Assembly (NCBI GenBank): GCA_963422465.1 | Contig: OY730171.1 | Location: 4,670,202 to 4,734,201 of the forward strand | Direction: 5' to 3' | From: Lichina pygmaea | Taxonomy: Eukaryota > Ascomycota > Lichinomycetes > Lichinales > Lichinaceae | DNA: 64,000 nt | In this document: in pieces, positions 1 to 10,020 of the stretch | Layout: every line of letters starts with the position of its first letter | Numbering within the stretch: position 1 is the stretch's first letter | Program-made: the position numbers and the translations under genes | The notes under the pieces: model-generated | What the model was told of the DNA's origin: nothing | Seen by the model: the letters and a program-made list of their open reading frames with translations, nothing else | Database searches by the model: none

Positions 1-2597
1 TTCTCCAACTCTTGGCATTCTCAGAGCGGCCACTGCGGATCAAAGAGGCTGTTGATGCAGTGGCAGTAGATCCTCAAGGGAAACAACGCTTCGATCCTGG
101 AAATAGGATGCCTGAGCCACAGGAGATCTCGCGGTACGGCTCAAGTCTAGTGGTCATGGCATCAGTACAAGAGGTCTCTGATTATGAGGACATCGAAGAA
201 GTACTAGTGCTTCAGCTGGCCCATTTCTCTGTCAAAGAATATCTGACATCAGGCCGGGTCCAAAGAGAATTCACGCAGGTTTTTCAAGAGACTACGGCCA
301 ATGCATCAATTGCAACAGTTTGCCTGGCATATCTGTTGCATTTGGACCAATATCTTCAGCTGCAAGAAATAAGAAGGAATTTTCCATTTGCGCAGTATTG
401 TGCGGAGTACTGGATGAAGCATGCTGCCGGGGGTAACGAACAAGGCGAGGAATTACACTGCTTAGCCATGGAGTTTTTCCTCCATGAAAAGGTGTATACC
501 AACTGCTGTCACCTATATGATCCGGATCGACTGTGGCGGGCCTCCGTGCCATGGTACCCAGAACGTCTACCAGATGCTTTGTACTATGCATCACTTGGGG
601 GCCTAACACATGTAGTCGAAGGTCTTATACAGAGAGATGCTAATATCAATGCCCAAGGAGGGAAGTATAGCAACGCACTCCAGGCAGCATCATCTGGAGG
701 CCACGACAGGATTGTTGAGCTGCTGCTTGGCAAAGATGCTGATGTTAATGCCCAAGGAGGGGAGTATGGCAACGCACTCCAGGCAGCATCATATAGAGGC
801 CACGACAGGACTGTTGAGCTGCTGCTTGGCAAAGGTGCTAATATCAATGCCCAAGGAGGGCAGTTTGGCAACGCACTCCAGGCAGCATCATCTGGAGGCC
901 ACAACAGGATTGTTGAGCTACTGCTTGACAAGGGTGCTGATGTTAATGCCCAAGGAGGGTTGTATGGCAACGCACTCCAGGCAGCATCATCTGGAGGCCA
1001 CGACAGGACTGTTGAGCTGCTGCTTGGCAAAGGTGCTGATGTTAATACCCAAGGAGGGAAGTATAGCAACGCACTCCAGGCAGCATCATCTGGAGGCCAC
1101 GACAGGATTGTTGAGCTGCTGCTTGGCAAAGGTGCTAATATCAATGCCCAAGGAGGGAGGCAGCATCATTTGGAGGCCACGACAGGACTGTTGAGCTGCT
1201 ACTTAGCAAAGGTGCTGATATCAATGCCCAAGGAGGGTAGTTTGGCAACGCACTCCAGGCAGCATCATATAGAGGCCACGACAGGATTTTTAAGCTACTG
1301 CTTGACAAGGGTGCTGATGTTAATGCCCAAGGAGGGTTGTATGGTAACGCACTCCAGGCAGCATCATATAGAGGCCACGACAGGATTGTTAAGCTGCTAC
1401 TTAGCAAAGGTGCTAATATCAATGCCCAAGGAGGGTATTATGGTAACGCACTCCAGGCAGCATCATCTGAAGGCCACGACAGGACTGTTGAGCTGCTGCT
1501 TGGCAAAGGTGCTGATGTTAATGCCCAAGGAGGGGAGTATGGCAACGCACTCCAGGCAGCATCATCTGGAGGCCACGACAGGATTGTTGAGCTGCTGCTT
1601 GGCAAAGGTGCTGATATTAATGCCCAAGGAGGGAGGTATGGCAACGCACTCCAGGCAGCATCACTTGGAGGCCACGACAGGATTGTTGAGCTGCTGCTTG
1701 GCAAAGGTGCTAATATCAATGCCCAAGGAGGGAGGTATGGCAACACACTCCAGGCAGCATCATTTGGAGGCCACGACAGGATTGTCGAGCTGCTGCTTGG
1801 CAAAGGTGCTTATATTAATGCCCAAGGAGGGAAGTATGGCAACACACTCCAGGCAGCATCATTTGGAGGCCACGACAGGATTGTCGAGCTGCTGCTTGGC
1901 AAAGGTGCTTATATTAATGCCCAAGAAGGGAAGTATGGCAACACACTCCAGGCAGCATCATCTGAAGGCCACGACAGGATTGTTCAGCTGCTGCTTGGCA
2001 AAGGTGCTGATATCAATACCCAAGGAGGGGAGTATGGCAACGCACTCCAGGCAGCATCATATAGAGGCCACGACAGGATTGTTGAGCTACTGCTTGGCAA
2101 AGGTGCTCATATTAATGTCCAAGGAGGAGTGTATGGCAACGCACTCCAGGCAGCATCATCTGGAGACCACGACAGGATTGTTGAGCTACTACTTGGCAAA
2201 GGTGCTGATATCAATGCCCAAGGAGGGGAGTATGGCAACGCACTCCAGGCAGCATCATCTGAAGGCCACGACAGGATTGTTCAGCTGCTGCTTGGTAAAG
2301 GTGCTGATATCAATGCCCAAGGAGGGTATTATGGCAACGCAATCCAGGCAGCATCATCTGGAGGCCACGACAGGATTGTTGAGCTGCTGCTTGGCAAAGG
2401 TGCTGATATCAATGCCCAAGGAGGGGAGTATGGCAACGCACTCCAGGCAGCATCATATAGAGGCCACGACAGGATTGTTAAGCTGCTGCGTGGGAAGTGT
2501 GCCAATACTAGTGTCTCTGCTGGCGAGGTCTAGCAACAAAGACACTGAGCTTCTACAACTTGGGAGATGCTCAGTACGTGATGATTTGATTGATTGA
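1..2597 (+). CDS. NACHT/ankyrin-repeat (NLR-like) protein, 5' partial, frameshifted
   Basis: The frame is open at the window edge, so the N-terminus (probably a NACHT ATPase) lies upstream. Residues encoded by about 1-600 resemble the winged-helix linker that follows NACHT in fungal NLR-like proteins (motifs AHFSVKEYL and ISRYGSSLVV). From about 640 the protein is ankyrin repeats of 33 residues with core NALQAASSGGHDRIVELLLG. At about 1159 a unit lacks 19 nt between two AGG triplets, which shifts the frame. The upstream frame then runs on in a different phase to a stop at 2595-2597, while the ankyrin phase resumes at 1337-2533. The ankyrin phase also carries a TAG at about 1239 where sister units have CAG. 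Fungal NLR-like proteins act in non-self recognition; that role is inferred for this gene. It may be a pseudogene or an allele making a chimeric C-terminus. Confidence 0.75.
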   Translation, partial: LQLLAFSERPLRIKEAVDAVAVDPQGKQRFDPGNRMPEPQEISRYGSSLVVMASVQEVSDYEDIEEVLVLQLAHFSVKEYLTSGRVQREFTQVFQETTANASIATVCLAYLLHLDQYLQLQEIRRNFPFAQYCAEYWMKHAAGGNEQGEELHCLAMEFFLHEKVYTNCCHLYDPDRLWRASVPWYPERLPDALYYASLGGLTHVVEGLIQRDANINAQGGKYSNALQAASSGGHDRIVELLLGKDADVNAQGGEYGNALQAASYRGHDRTVELLLGKGANINAQGGQFGNALQAASSGGHNRIVELLLDKGADVNAQGGLYGNALQAASSGGHDRTVELLLGKGADVNTQGGKYSNALQAASSGGHDRIVELLLGKGANINAQGGRQHHLEATTGLLSCYLAKVLISMPKEGSLATHSRQHHIEATTGFLSYCLTRVLMLMPKEGCMVTHSRQHHIEATTGLLSCYLAKVLISMPKEGIMVTHSRQHHLKATTGLLSCCLAKVLMLMPKEGSMATHSRQHHLEATTGLLSCCLAKVLILMPKEGGMATHSRQHHLEATTGLLSCCLAKVLISMPKEGGMATHSRQHHLEATTGLSSCCLAKVLILMPKEGSMATHSRQHHLEATTGLSSCCLAKVLILMPKKGSMATHSRQHHLKATTGLFSCCLAKVLISIPKEGSMATHSRQHHIEATTGLLSYCLAKVLILMSKEECMATHSRQHHLETTTGLLSYYLAKVLISMPKEGSMATHSRQHHLKATTGLFSCCLVKVLISMPKEGIMATQSRQHHLEATTGLLSCCLAKVLISMPKEGSMATHSRQHHIEATTGLLSCCVGSVPILVSLLARSSNKDTELLQLGRCSVRDDLID
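640..2512 (+). repeat. Tandem array of about 19 near-identical 99-bp ankyrin units
   Basis: The unit boundary is easiest to see at the recurring ctccaggcagcatcat motif, spaced 99 bp apart. Variation is concentrated in a few codons: SSGG, SYRG, SSEG, SFGG or SLGG before HDR, and GADV, GANI, GAYI, GADI or GAHI before NAQ. One unit is 19 bp short. High identity between units implies recent expansion or homogenisation, as known for fungal NLR repeat domains. Confidence 0.95.
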
Positions 2598-2699
2598 TTG
2601 TGAGAGAAAAGATCTCAGCGAGCAATCTAGCAAAGTATGTCCCCTGGCGCTCCTGCCTGCTGCCTGCACCTTCCGCGCCTCTTGAGTCTTGCTCCCACC

Positions 2700-3620
2700 C
2701 AATTGGATGTAAATGGCCGGACTGATGTCTTCCAAGGCCTATTCATCGTCAGGAGTGCCACAATCTCTGTCTCCAGCATCGTCACAAATGCCACCGGCCG
2801 AAAAGCGTTACGCCTTGTCATTGGCAGAAATGCCCAGCTGTCGACATTGTCAAAGAGACTGTGGGCCCCACCATCATCCGGTGTGCTGTCGCGGGCGACA
2901 TCACCATCATCAGGTATGCCGTGGGTGTCGAAGTCACCAAAAACATCATGGGTCCAAGTGTCATCCACCGCGCAGCCGCAAGTGTCATCACTATCATTGA
3001 AAATGCTAAGGATCACATTCGTCGAAAGTGTCATCGTCAATAATGCCACGGCAGCCCGACAAATCACTGTCCAGAGTGCCGCAAGCTCTACCTGCGTAAT
3101 TGTCCAAAATTCTGGAAGCACCCCAAGGATATCTCCTGTCATTGCCACAAATGCCGCGGGCATCGCATTCGTCAGACAAAGCTCGAATTGTACCCACACC
3201 AAGTGCACTGTCAATCACTACGGAAGCGAGTCAGCTGGGCCAATAATGACGTCAGGCGATGATCACACCAAGGACGAACTGGCAAGAGACTCCTGGCGCA
3301 GGAGATCACAGAATTCAGGACGACGGAGCTGCAGCTGCCCGGAAAGACGACACCACGGTAGCACCTGGGACGAAGAAGACATGGGCGACTTGTACGAGTA
3401 TGATGACGGCTATGGCTATGAGTGCGACGATGCCGATTGGACTCCGTACGAGTATACGGAAGGGTACAAGAGTGCCTACAGAATGGCAGGACCTTCGGAG
3501 CCCGCAGGTGACACCTCGGAGCATCAGGCCTTGAAAACACCGGAGGTACTGGATGGTCGAGTCTGCAGAAACCAAGCAACAAGCTTTCTGTCAAACAGCA
3601 AGCTCTGTCACCATCTTTGA
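2700..3620 (+). pseudogene. Decayed Cys/His-rich repeat reading frame with acidic Tyr-rich tail
   Basis: Cys/His-rich coding pattern continues across two frame changes: frame 2 up to about 2815 (motif ECHNLCLQHRHKC), frame 1 about 2827-3000 (CRHCQRDCGPHHHP, CRGCRSHQKHH), then frame 2 again about 3005-3240 (CPECRKLYLRNCPKF, CHCHKCRGH). In-frame TAA at 3041 and TGA at about 3257 interrupt it. A further frame ending at 3620 encodes an acidic, tyrosine-rich stretch (MGDLYEYDDGYGYECDD). No family is recognised. It may be a broken gene or an intron-containing gene that cannot be resolved by eye. A 327-residue open frame (2637-3620) covers the same region but lacks the Cys/His pattern in its first two thirds. 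Confidence 0.25.
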
Positions 3621-4092
3621 GCAGGCGTGGCAGCCCACACCAAATCCTGACCGATACACCTACAACAATCCTGAGCAACGCCCTGTCATCAATGCCTACA
3701 GACACACCCAATTCCGACTGATGCACTGGTGACGAGTCTACACAACTACCTGTCACTGATCTTTGGGAAGATGCCTCCGGTAATCCTGCGCTGGCCACCG
3801 CTGCCAACTGATACACCCGCACCGACACCGACACCAAACAACATCTTTTCACCTTGGCTTTTTTATCCTCCCTGACTAGTCTGTCACAAACATGAAGGCC
3901 GTCCTTTTCTCTTTATGTCCTCAATTCTGGAAACCTGTTTCAGGGGGAAAATGCCTCTCTCGGTCAACACCCATTCCACTCGAAAGAAGGAAAGTACAAT
4001 CAAGAAGCCCCTTCCCTCACTCCCGATAAGAGGATAGAACCGCTGTTGTTTTTTTCTTGAACTACCCCACCTTCCGCCTCCTTCTTTGAGAT

Positions 4093-4127
<35 letters not shown>

Positions 4128-4578
4128 GTAACACTTTCTCTTTCCCCCTCAGCCCTCGTCCTTGCCTCCCACTTCCATCTTTTTGATCATGTATCTGTTC
4201 ATCTTGGAAACTTCGTCCTTGAGTCTCAAGTCCGCAACCTCAAGTCTTTTACGAGGACAGAACCATGGAGGATTGGAGCAAGCACGATGATCATAGACAA
4301 AAGGCCAAAAATAAAACCATGACCACTTCTTGTCTGTCCATACGGATCGAAGAAACTGTATCTGTACCAGGCCTTGTCAACCGATGATGTTTTCTGTACC
4401 CTGCACGTATGTGGTCTACTCCAATTGACTGTCGCCAACGCTGTCGAAGAGAGAGGGGATGGGAAAGGGGTAAGTAGAGAGTCAAGGGCGGGGATGTGGA
4501 AGTGCTTGGCGGACTACTACTGTACGTACCCTTTGTCTGATAAGTTGTAAAGACCAAAAATAATACAAAAAGAGAAGA

Positions 4579-4643
4579 TGGACTGACAGGGAATCGAACC
4601 CTGGACCTCTCGCAAAGATGGAAAAGGGTTGTACCAACGTCCA
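4579..4643 (-). tRNA. Degenerate tRNA-like fragment (pseudo-tRNA)
   Basis: On the minus strand there is a perfect T arm (CAGGG TTCGATT CCCTG), followed by an acceptor-like GTCCA that pairs with TGGAC at the other end, and a T5 run just downstream as in Pol III terminators. The D arm is truncated, the anticodon stem is weak with a 10-nt loop, and total length is 65 nt. No anticodon can be assigned. Most likely a decayed tRNA or tRNA-derived fragment. Confidence 0.3.
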
Positions 4644-4654
4644 GGACTGTACCG

Positions 4655-4750
4655 GCACCCTTAGGAACTACGAGTGCTTCCGTAAGGGTGTCCCGACCGT
4701 AGCTTGCGAGGAGGTGAGGGTACCGCAGTACGTCCGAGGGACGGGTGCCC
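4655..4750. mobile_element. Fossil terminal repeat related to the 27-29 kb pogo-type element
   Basis: The order of sub-motifs matches the right terminal repeat of the element at 27079-29483: an ACCCTTA...TAAGGGTGT hairpin, then CCCGACC, GCTTGCGAGG, GGTAC...GTAC and finally GACGGGT. Similarity is diverged, no partner terminus or transposase is seen nearby, and no target duplication is visible. Confidence 0.55.
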
Positions 4751-6156
4751 CCCCGCGGCGAGGAGAATCCTTCGGCATGGCAGCCGCAACCTACTGTACA
4801 ACATCGGTACAGAGCAATATTGACTCAATCTACGATACGTACATACGTACCTTCGAGAAGACAGGGAAGGCGCCGAGTGGAGTCGAACCACTTCAAATAA
4901 AGGGCCGTGTTGCACGCACACCCCCCTTTCCTGGACGCACACCCCTCAACTTACATTGCTGTACGCACACCCCCTGGATATGTGGGGTCTGTCGCTAATT
5001 CCTGTCGCTGTCGAGCCCCTTTATCGAGTCGATGAGAGAGCTACTACGGAAGTACCGGTAGGAGACCAGAGCGCAAAAATGAAACACCTTTGGCTAGTAC
5101 TCAGTACTCCTGAGATCACAAACCTTTCCGTTCAACTTTGAGTAGAAGATACTAGGAAAAGCTCCGCTGTTTCTACACACCGCCCTTGCATGGAGCTAGT
5201 GTCCGGAGATTTTCGTGAGCCGACCTCATACGCATCCACGATATCGTATTACCACTGCGTGCGTCTTCACCGCCACTAAGCTTAAACCTGCAACACATGA
5301 GATCTCTCGACGTCGATGTTGCACCCGTTTTGACAATACGTATCTTAATCCGGAATGAAAGTCCTTCAAAGGCCACCATCCGACGCTGATATCAGTCGAC
5401 GTCATGTCCATGATCCCTACGACACTACAACAGTCGTTCCTCATGGTGAAGATCCTCAAGTCCGGCTGCAGCTCTACGGGGCTGGTAGCTCAGACCTACG
5501 AGGCTCTTTTCGCCTCGTACGCACGTTCATCAGCGTAAATGGTCGGAAGCCGTTGGCGGCTTGTCAAACAGCCGACTCGTCACAAGCGAGACAGCATGTC
5601 TCGCGAGTCTTTCGTCCGTACTTCGTACGTATGTACGTATGTTTACATAACGTCCACTTCGTACGTACAGCAGTCCGTGCTCTCTACGTACTGTACGGAC
5701 GTACGTAGAGATGAGTGCAAGAAGGGGAGGCTAGCGCAGGTCGGTACAGGTTGACTGCGGGTATGCCTCCACAGCCTCGTGTCCTGGTATCTCCAGCCCT
5801 TCGCAACCCGTGTTCTTCAGGGATTATCATGGATCCTTCTGTAACTTCGGACCAGATTTCAGTGGGGCGGACGTCTCGTTTTCATTCTCTTGCGGCGATA
5901 TGTCGATCCTTCGGAAGACTACGTAGTTCTCGTACCCATGTTGGATGGCTGAGGCTGTCTCGACGCGAGGATCTGCTGGGCGAATGAATGCCCTGAAATC
6001 TCCTCTATTCCCCGATAACAAGCGACGGACATGATCATCGAGGACTTCAGACGATCAGCTGCATTCTGAAGTCCGCTCGGTCCAGAGCTTCAGACCGACG
6101 AATGCCCTGAACCCCCAACTGTTCCTCTTCTCGATACATCTGGTCATTCGGTTGAG

Positions 6157-6576
6157 ATGATGGCCTTCGTCTACCATGGACTGCTGTTCTTGGCCGTTGC
6201 TGCAGCGAGCATCTATGCCGCAGGCCCAGGGTCCGGTGGGGATCCATTCCCCAACATTGCAGCGTCAAGAATATGGAAAGCCGCGATGGAGCTTCACCGG
6301 AACGACTGGTGTTTTGCCTGCGTCGATCTTTGCAATAATCCGAAGTCGCCAGTCGTGGGAGAACCGGTGATGTTGGACCGTGTCAGGAACTCGGTGGTAA
6401 GCAAATCCCGAGCCTGTGCTGATTGGAAGTAGAAAGAAAGACAGTGGTGATGGGATCAGACAAGGAACGTCACAGAAGCGGTGCCAGGTACTTTGCTAAG
6501 CCGTGTCGAGTGCAGAGCAACTTTCCCGCAGACCGCACACCCGATGACTGCCCGAAGCTCTGCACAGGGAGCTTGA
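6157..6576 (+). CDS. Putative small secreted protein, two exons
   Basis: Proposed exons are 6157-6396 and 6460-6576, giving about 118 residues. The first 22 residues look like a signal peptide (MMAFVYHGLLFLAVAAASIY, cleavage near AAG). Three cysteines cluster at residues 52, 55 and 59 (CFACVDLC) and one lies in exon 2. The intron starts GTAAGC, has a CTGAT-type branch site and ends CAG, is 63 nt, and keeps the frame. Without it the frame stops at 6432. No family is recognised; a secreted effector-like protein is a guess from size and signal peptide only. Confidence 0.35.
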
Positions 6577-7688
6577 GGTTGTGGTTGTCGAGATCGATAC
6601 TCGAAATCCTGATACCTCTGGTACAAAGGCTGCATGTAGAAGATCCTCGCCGCAGAGAATTGCCTGATCTCGCCCAAACATCACGTTACAACGAACTGTT
6701 ATACTCGTGCACCGGTGACGACGTGGGCATGAGTAAGACTATCGCCGACTCACGGAAGCCACCACCACAGCCAGGACAGGAGCCGGAACAGGGACCAGAC
6801 TCAAACCTGAAGTTCCAGCTGCAGCAGGTGAAGAAGTCTCAGGCCTACCTCGCATCGACCGCCGAGCGGCTACCGTCAAGGATACCCGTGCGTGGCCGCG
6901 CTCAAGGTCTCGGGTCGCTCAGGATGAGCTTTGGCGACGGCGTGCGATCGCTGAAACAAGTTTTCGGGCGGATGCCGACGTCAGCGGGGTCGGCGCTCGG
7001 CGAGGCCTGGAAGTCGTATGGAATGGGCGGTGCAAGGAACAGACCCATGCCGAGCAGGCCCATGAAGCCGATTTGAGGTGGCTTTGTGTCGGGGTCTGGG
7101 ATCATCATGTGGCGGAGGAGAGATGTTTTCGTTCCACCCGCGTTCGATTGCTCGCCATGATGGCTCGCTCAGCATAGGGAAGAATGGATCTGGCAGAGGC
7201 GGTCTAATCGTCTCCTGCACGGGCTGGTACGGCGGTTCGCAGCGCCGCTAATTGATGGACTCGAAGAAGTGCGAGCATGAGAACCACGCTTTCTGCGCCT
7301 CCTGCGCCCACTCGAAAACCCCTTAATACCAAAGGTGTTTACCTCTTCTTACCCACAGACCGCGAACAAGCCAAGCAAGGTGAAGAAACCAAAAAAAAAA
7401 AAGCTTTCTAATATTGTTCTTTAGCAGTTCAACCTGGCACCCCAACTTCTTCTAGCAAACACTACTCCTATATCATTGTGATTCCTGTTTTTTTTTTTTT
7501 TTAAGATAACTCTATAATCCTCAAGGTCTTTCCCCCGAGTGGTCTCATCCAAGTCTCACGAGTAGTCTTTATTCCTATCGAAAAGGGGTTTCTGGGAAAC
7601 TAGCACGTACAGTACTTTAATTAGAAGCTCTGCATGGCTCCACCAGGCCGAATCGGAGTAAGAATAAAAACCAAAGATGAAGATGAAA
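6577..7688. other. Unresolved region between secreted-protein candidate and GPI16
   Basis: A plus-strand frame at 6423-7076 and minus-strand frames at 6902-7108 and 6981-7220 are open, but none has a recognisable domain or a convincing splice pattern. T-rich and A-rich runs (7390-7402, 7488-7502) lie downstream and look like non-coding DNA. A gene here cannot be excluded. Confidence 0.4.
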
Positions 7689-9917
7689 TCACTGTTCTTT
7701 CCTCGTCTCGTTCGCATCCGCGTCGACGTCCGCGTGCTGTGCTTCAGTAGAGGTATCCTGCCCGACCCGATCGCGACCTGCCGAGGCGAGCGATCGGCCT
7801 CCCTTCCACCACCTCGCGACAGCCTGCCGCCGCCGCTGCTGCTGCAGCTGCTGCACGAGCGCCGCGACTCGACCGGCCAGTCTGCGGACGAGCACGCGAA
7901 GGTTGAGATCCTCGACGTCGTCGGTGCCGACGAAGCGTCGCACCAGCAGGTTGAAGACGCTGCCGAAGGTGAGCGCCATGACGGTGCTGGTCAGGATGAT
8001 GACGTTGTACGGCATGCTGAAGTCCGGGGTCGGCAGCGAGAGCAGCAGCGTCGTTGTGCGCAGGTAGATGGGCTCGCGCCGGTCGTTGTCGCTGGCGCTG
8101 CCGGGGTGGTGGTGTTGTGTGGACGAGGAGGACGGTGGTGCTGCGGCCGCTCGAGGCGGAGGTGCGCCGGACGTCAGCCGGATGATGGCGGCGGGAATGT
8201 CGAACCCCCGGTTCGCGTCCGGCGGGTACTCGGTATACCGGAGGATGGCCTTCTCAAAGTCGTACTTCAAAATGACGCTCGCGTTGGCCGGCACCGAGAG
8301 CAGCATCTCGAGGTGGGTCGGGCGGTGGCGGTCGAGCGCGGGGCGGTAGTACAGGTCTCGCAGCACTTTGTGTTCGGCTTCGGCGTCGTCTGCCTTGCCC
8401 TGTGCGCGTTGCCGCGTCGACGGGGCGTCGCGGACGACTGTGGTGGAGAGCGTGTGTAGATACGTCCTCATGAACCACGGCAGCGACTCTAGGTAGACAA
8501 ACTCGACGGCGTGATCGGGCGACGGGTTTCGCAGGATCGTCTGCACGCCGCCGCGTTCTTGCCCGTAGCCGGTGAAGGTGCGCTCGGCGTAGAGTGCCGG
8601 CGTGGGGAGACGTATTGGCGTTGTGTCCGTCTGCTTGGGGAGCACGAGATCAAACTCCTCGACGCCTAGTGAAGACACAGGTTCAGTCTGTGCGGGAGGA
8701 TACGGAACGAGCCGGGGCGAGGTGAGCTCGCAGACCTGAGAAATGGAAGCACCGTCCGGAGCCGTCGGGCCGTCGGTGCTCGACGGAGCCGGGCGAAGCA
8801 AAAGCTTGACGGTCGTGAGCGACGTTGATGCACACTGGCGTGACGTCGTCGCCCTCTCCGGCCAGAGGGCAGACGCCCTTGATACGGCGGCCAAAGATCT
8901 CGTTCAGGCTCCAGGACGGCTCCAAGAGATGGTCGAGGGGGTAGCAGGCCTCATTGGAAGCGTACGGTTTGGACGTGTCGCAGACCAGTTCGTCGACCAG
9001 CACAGGCTTTGGGATTGGATTATCTGAGCGTCGTCGTCGTCGTCGTCGTCGTCGTCAGACAGTGCCAACCGCGGCTCGAACGGCGGACGCTGACCTCGAT
9101 AGCGCTTGAAGCGCTCGATATCTATGACCATGTCCACCGTCTGTTCGATCTCGAGCGAGCACGGTGATCCTTCTGGACAGACCGGCCGCACGTCGATCGA
9201 CATGCTCTGCCAGGACGCATCGAACAGCTTGTGCCCGTCGAGGAGCGTCGATATTCCGGCTTTGCCCTTGCAGGGGAGCAGTTTCAGGAACGGCGTGAGG
9301 TTCTCGGTGCACACGGGCTCTCGCGGCAGTGTGCCGTGCAGCAGATGCAGCCGCGGCAGAGTCGAGTTCGGATGGTCTCCGTCCGGCTGGAACGAGAGCA
9401 CCGGCCGCACCGTCCTCGTCGAGTCGATGAAGTTCAAGGACGCGCAGAAGAGCCCGGACAGGGCATTGGTCAGGATGGTCCAGCGGGCGTCCGCCCTGTA
9501 CTCTCGACCAGCGCGTCAGGGTCCGAGCGGCGTGCGTAGAGCGGGGGACGGTGCAACCCACTCCCGATCGCCGTCGGCGTCGACCCAGGCCCACAGTTCG
9601 ACGCCGGTGCCGCCCTCCTTGGCGCCTCGCCAGGGCCGGGCGCCCCAGCTCTCGGCGTCCCAGCGTCCGAGGGTGAAGCGCAGGTGGAGCTCGCGCGTGC
9701 CTGCGTGCTGCAGGATCTGACCCAGCGAGCGAGGAAAGAGTCGGTAGCTGTGGGACTCGAACGCGGTCGACGCCTCTCGACCGCGGAAGTTGAACGACGC
9801 GAGCAGCGACGACGGCGCCAGCGGCTGCAGGTCGAGCCGCTCATGGTAGTCTGCGGCGGCAGAGCTCGGCGGAGCAAAGCCGCTTACTAGGAGTGGTAAA
9901 AACGACAGGAGCTTCAT
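7689..9917 (-). CDS. GPI16: GPI transamidase subunit GPI16 (PIG-T)
   Basis: Exons are 9562-9917, 9095-9495, 8736-9023 and 7689-8665 on the minus strand, 673 residues. The product is the PIG-T subunit of the ER GPI-transamidase complex, which attaches GPI anchors to proteins. Visible family features are an N-terminal signal peptide (MKLLSFLPLLVSGF), the block SLGQILQHAGTRELHLRF, WGARPW, a luminal Cys-rich middle (VCTENLTPFLKLLPCKGKAG), ERTFTGYGQERGGVQT, and a single C-terminal membrane segment beginning MPYNVIILTSTV. The ATG at 9917 is the first in frame. Introns are 66, 71 and 70 nt with CTGAC/CTGAA branch sites; the second contains a (GTC)n microsatellite. Length is normal for the family. 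It is divergent from LUC7, with an inserted element in the shared upstream region. Confidence 0.95.
9028..9057. repeat. (GTC)n microsatellite inside GPI16 intron 2
   Basis: About ten GTC/GAC triplets lie between the branch site (CTGAC overlaps the tract start) and the 3' splice site. If the intron were retained the tract would be read as poly-Asp, so it can be mistaken for coding sequence. Confidence 0.8.
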
Positions 9918-10020
9918 CTCCACTCGCGGGGCGGACACAGCCAGTGCCGTCAGGTCAGACCCGCATGCGACGACGCGCTAGGAGGTACCGTACGGTGCCG
10001 GTACGGGGTACCGTACAGTA

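Larger units (their letters stand above)
3621..6156. other. Intergenic spacer with simple repeats and transposon/tRNA fossils
   Basis: No convincing gene is seen. It holds a (GAT)n tract at about 4094-4126, a tRNA-like fragment at 4579-4643, a fossil transposon end at about 4655-4750, three spaced copies of a CGCACACCCC motif at about 4914-4975, and a dense cluster of GTAC/TACGTA palindromes at about 5600-5712. Confidence 0.6.

Noticed and set aside
4870-4890. Second tRNA-like T arm (minus), and a similar one at about 25940 (plus)
   Set aside because: Only the T arm resembles a tRNA; no acceptor, D or anticodon stems could be paired around either.
4914-4975. Possible CRISPR-like spaced repeats (three CGCACACCCC motifs)
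   Set aside because: Only three 10-11-bp motifs in a eukaryotic spacer; nothing else supports a CRISPR array.
9516-9938. GPI16 start at 9938 (GTG)
   Set aside because: Not an ATG; the first in-frame ATG at 9917 directly starts the signal peptide.
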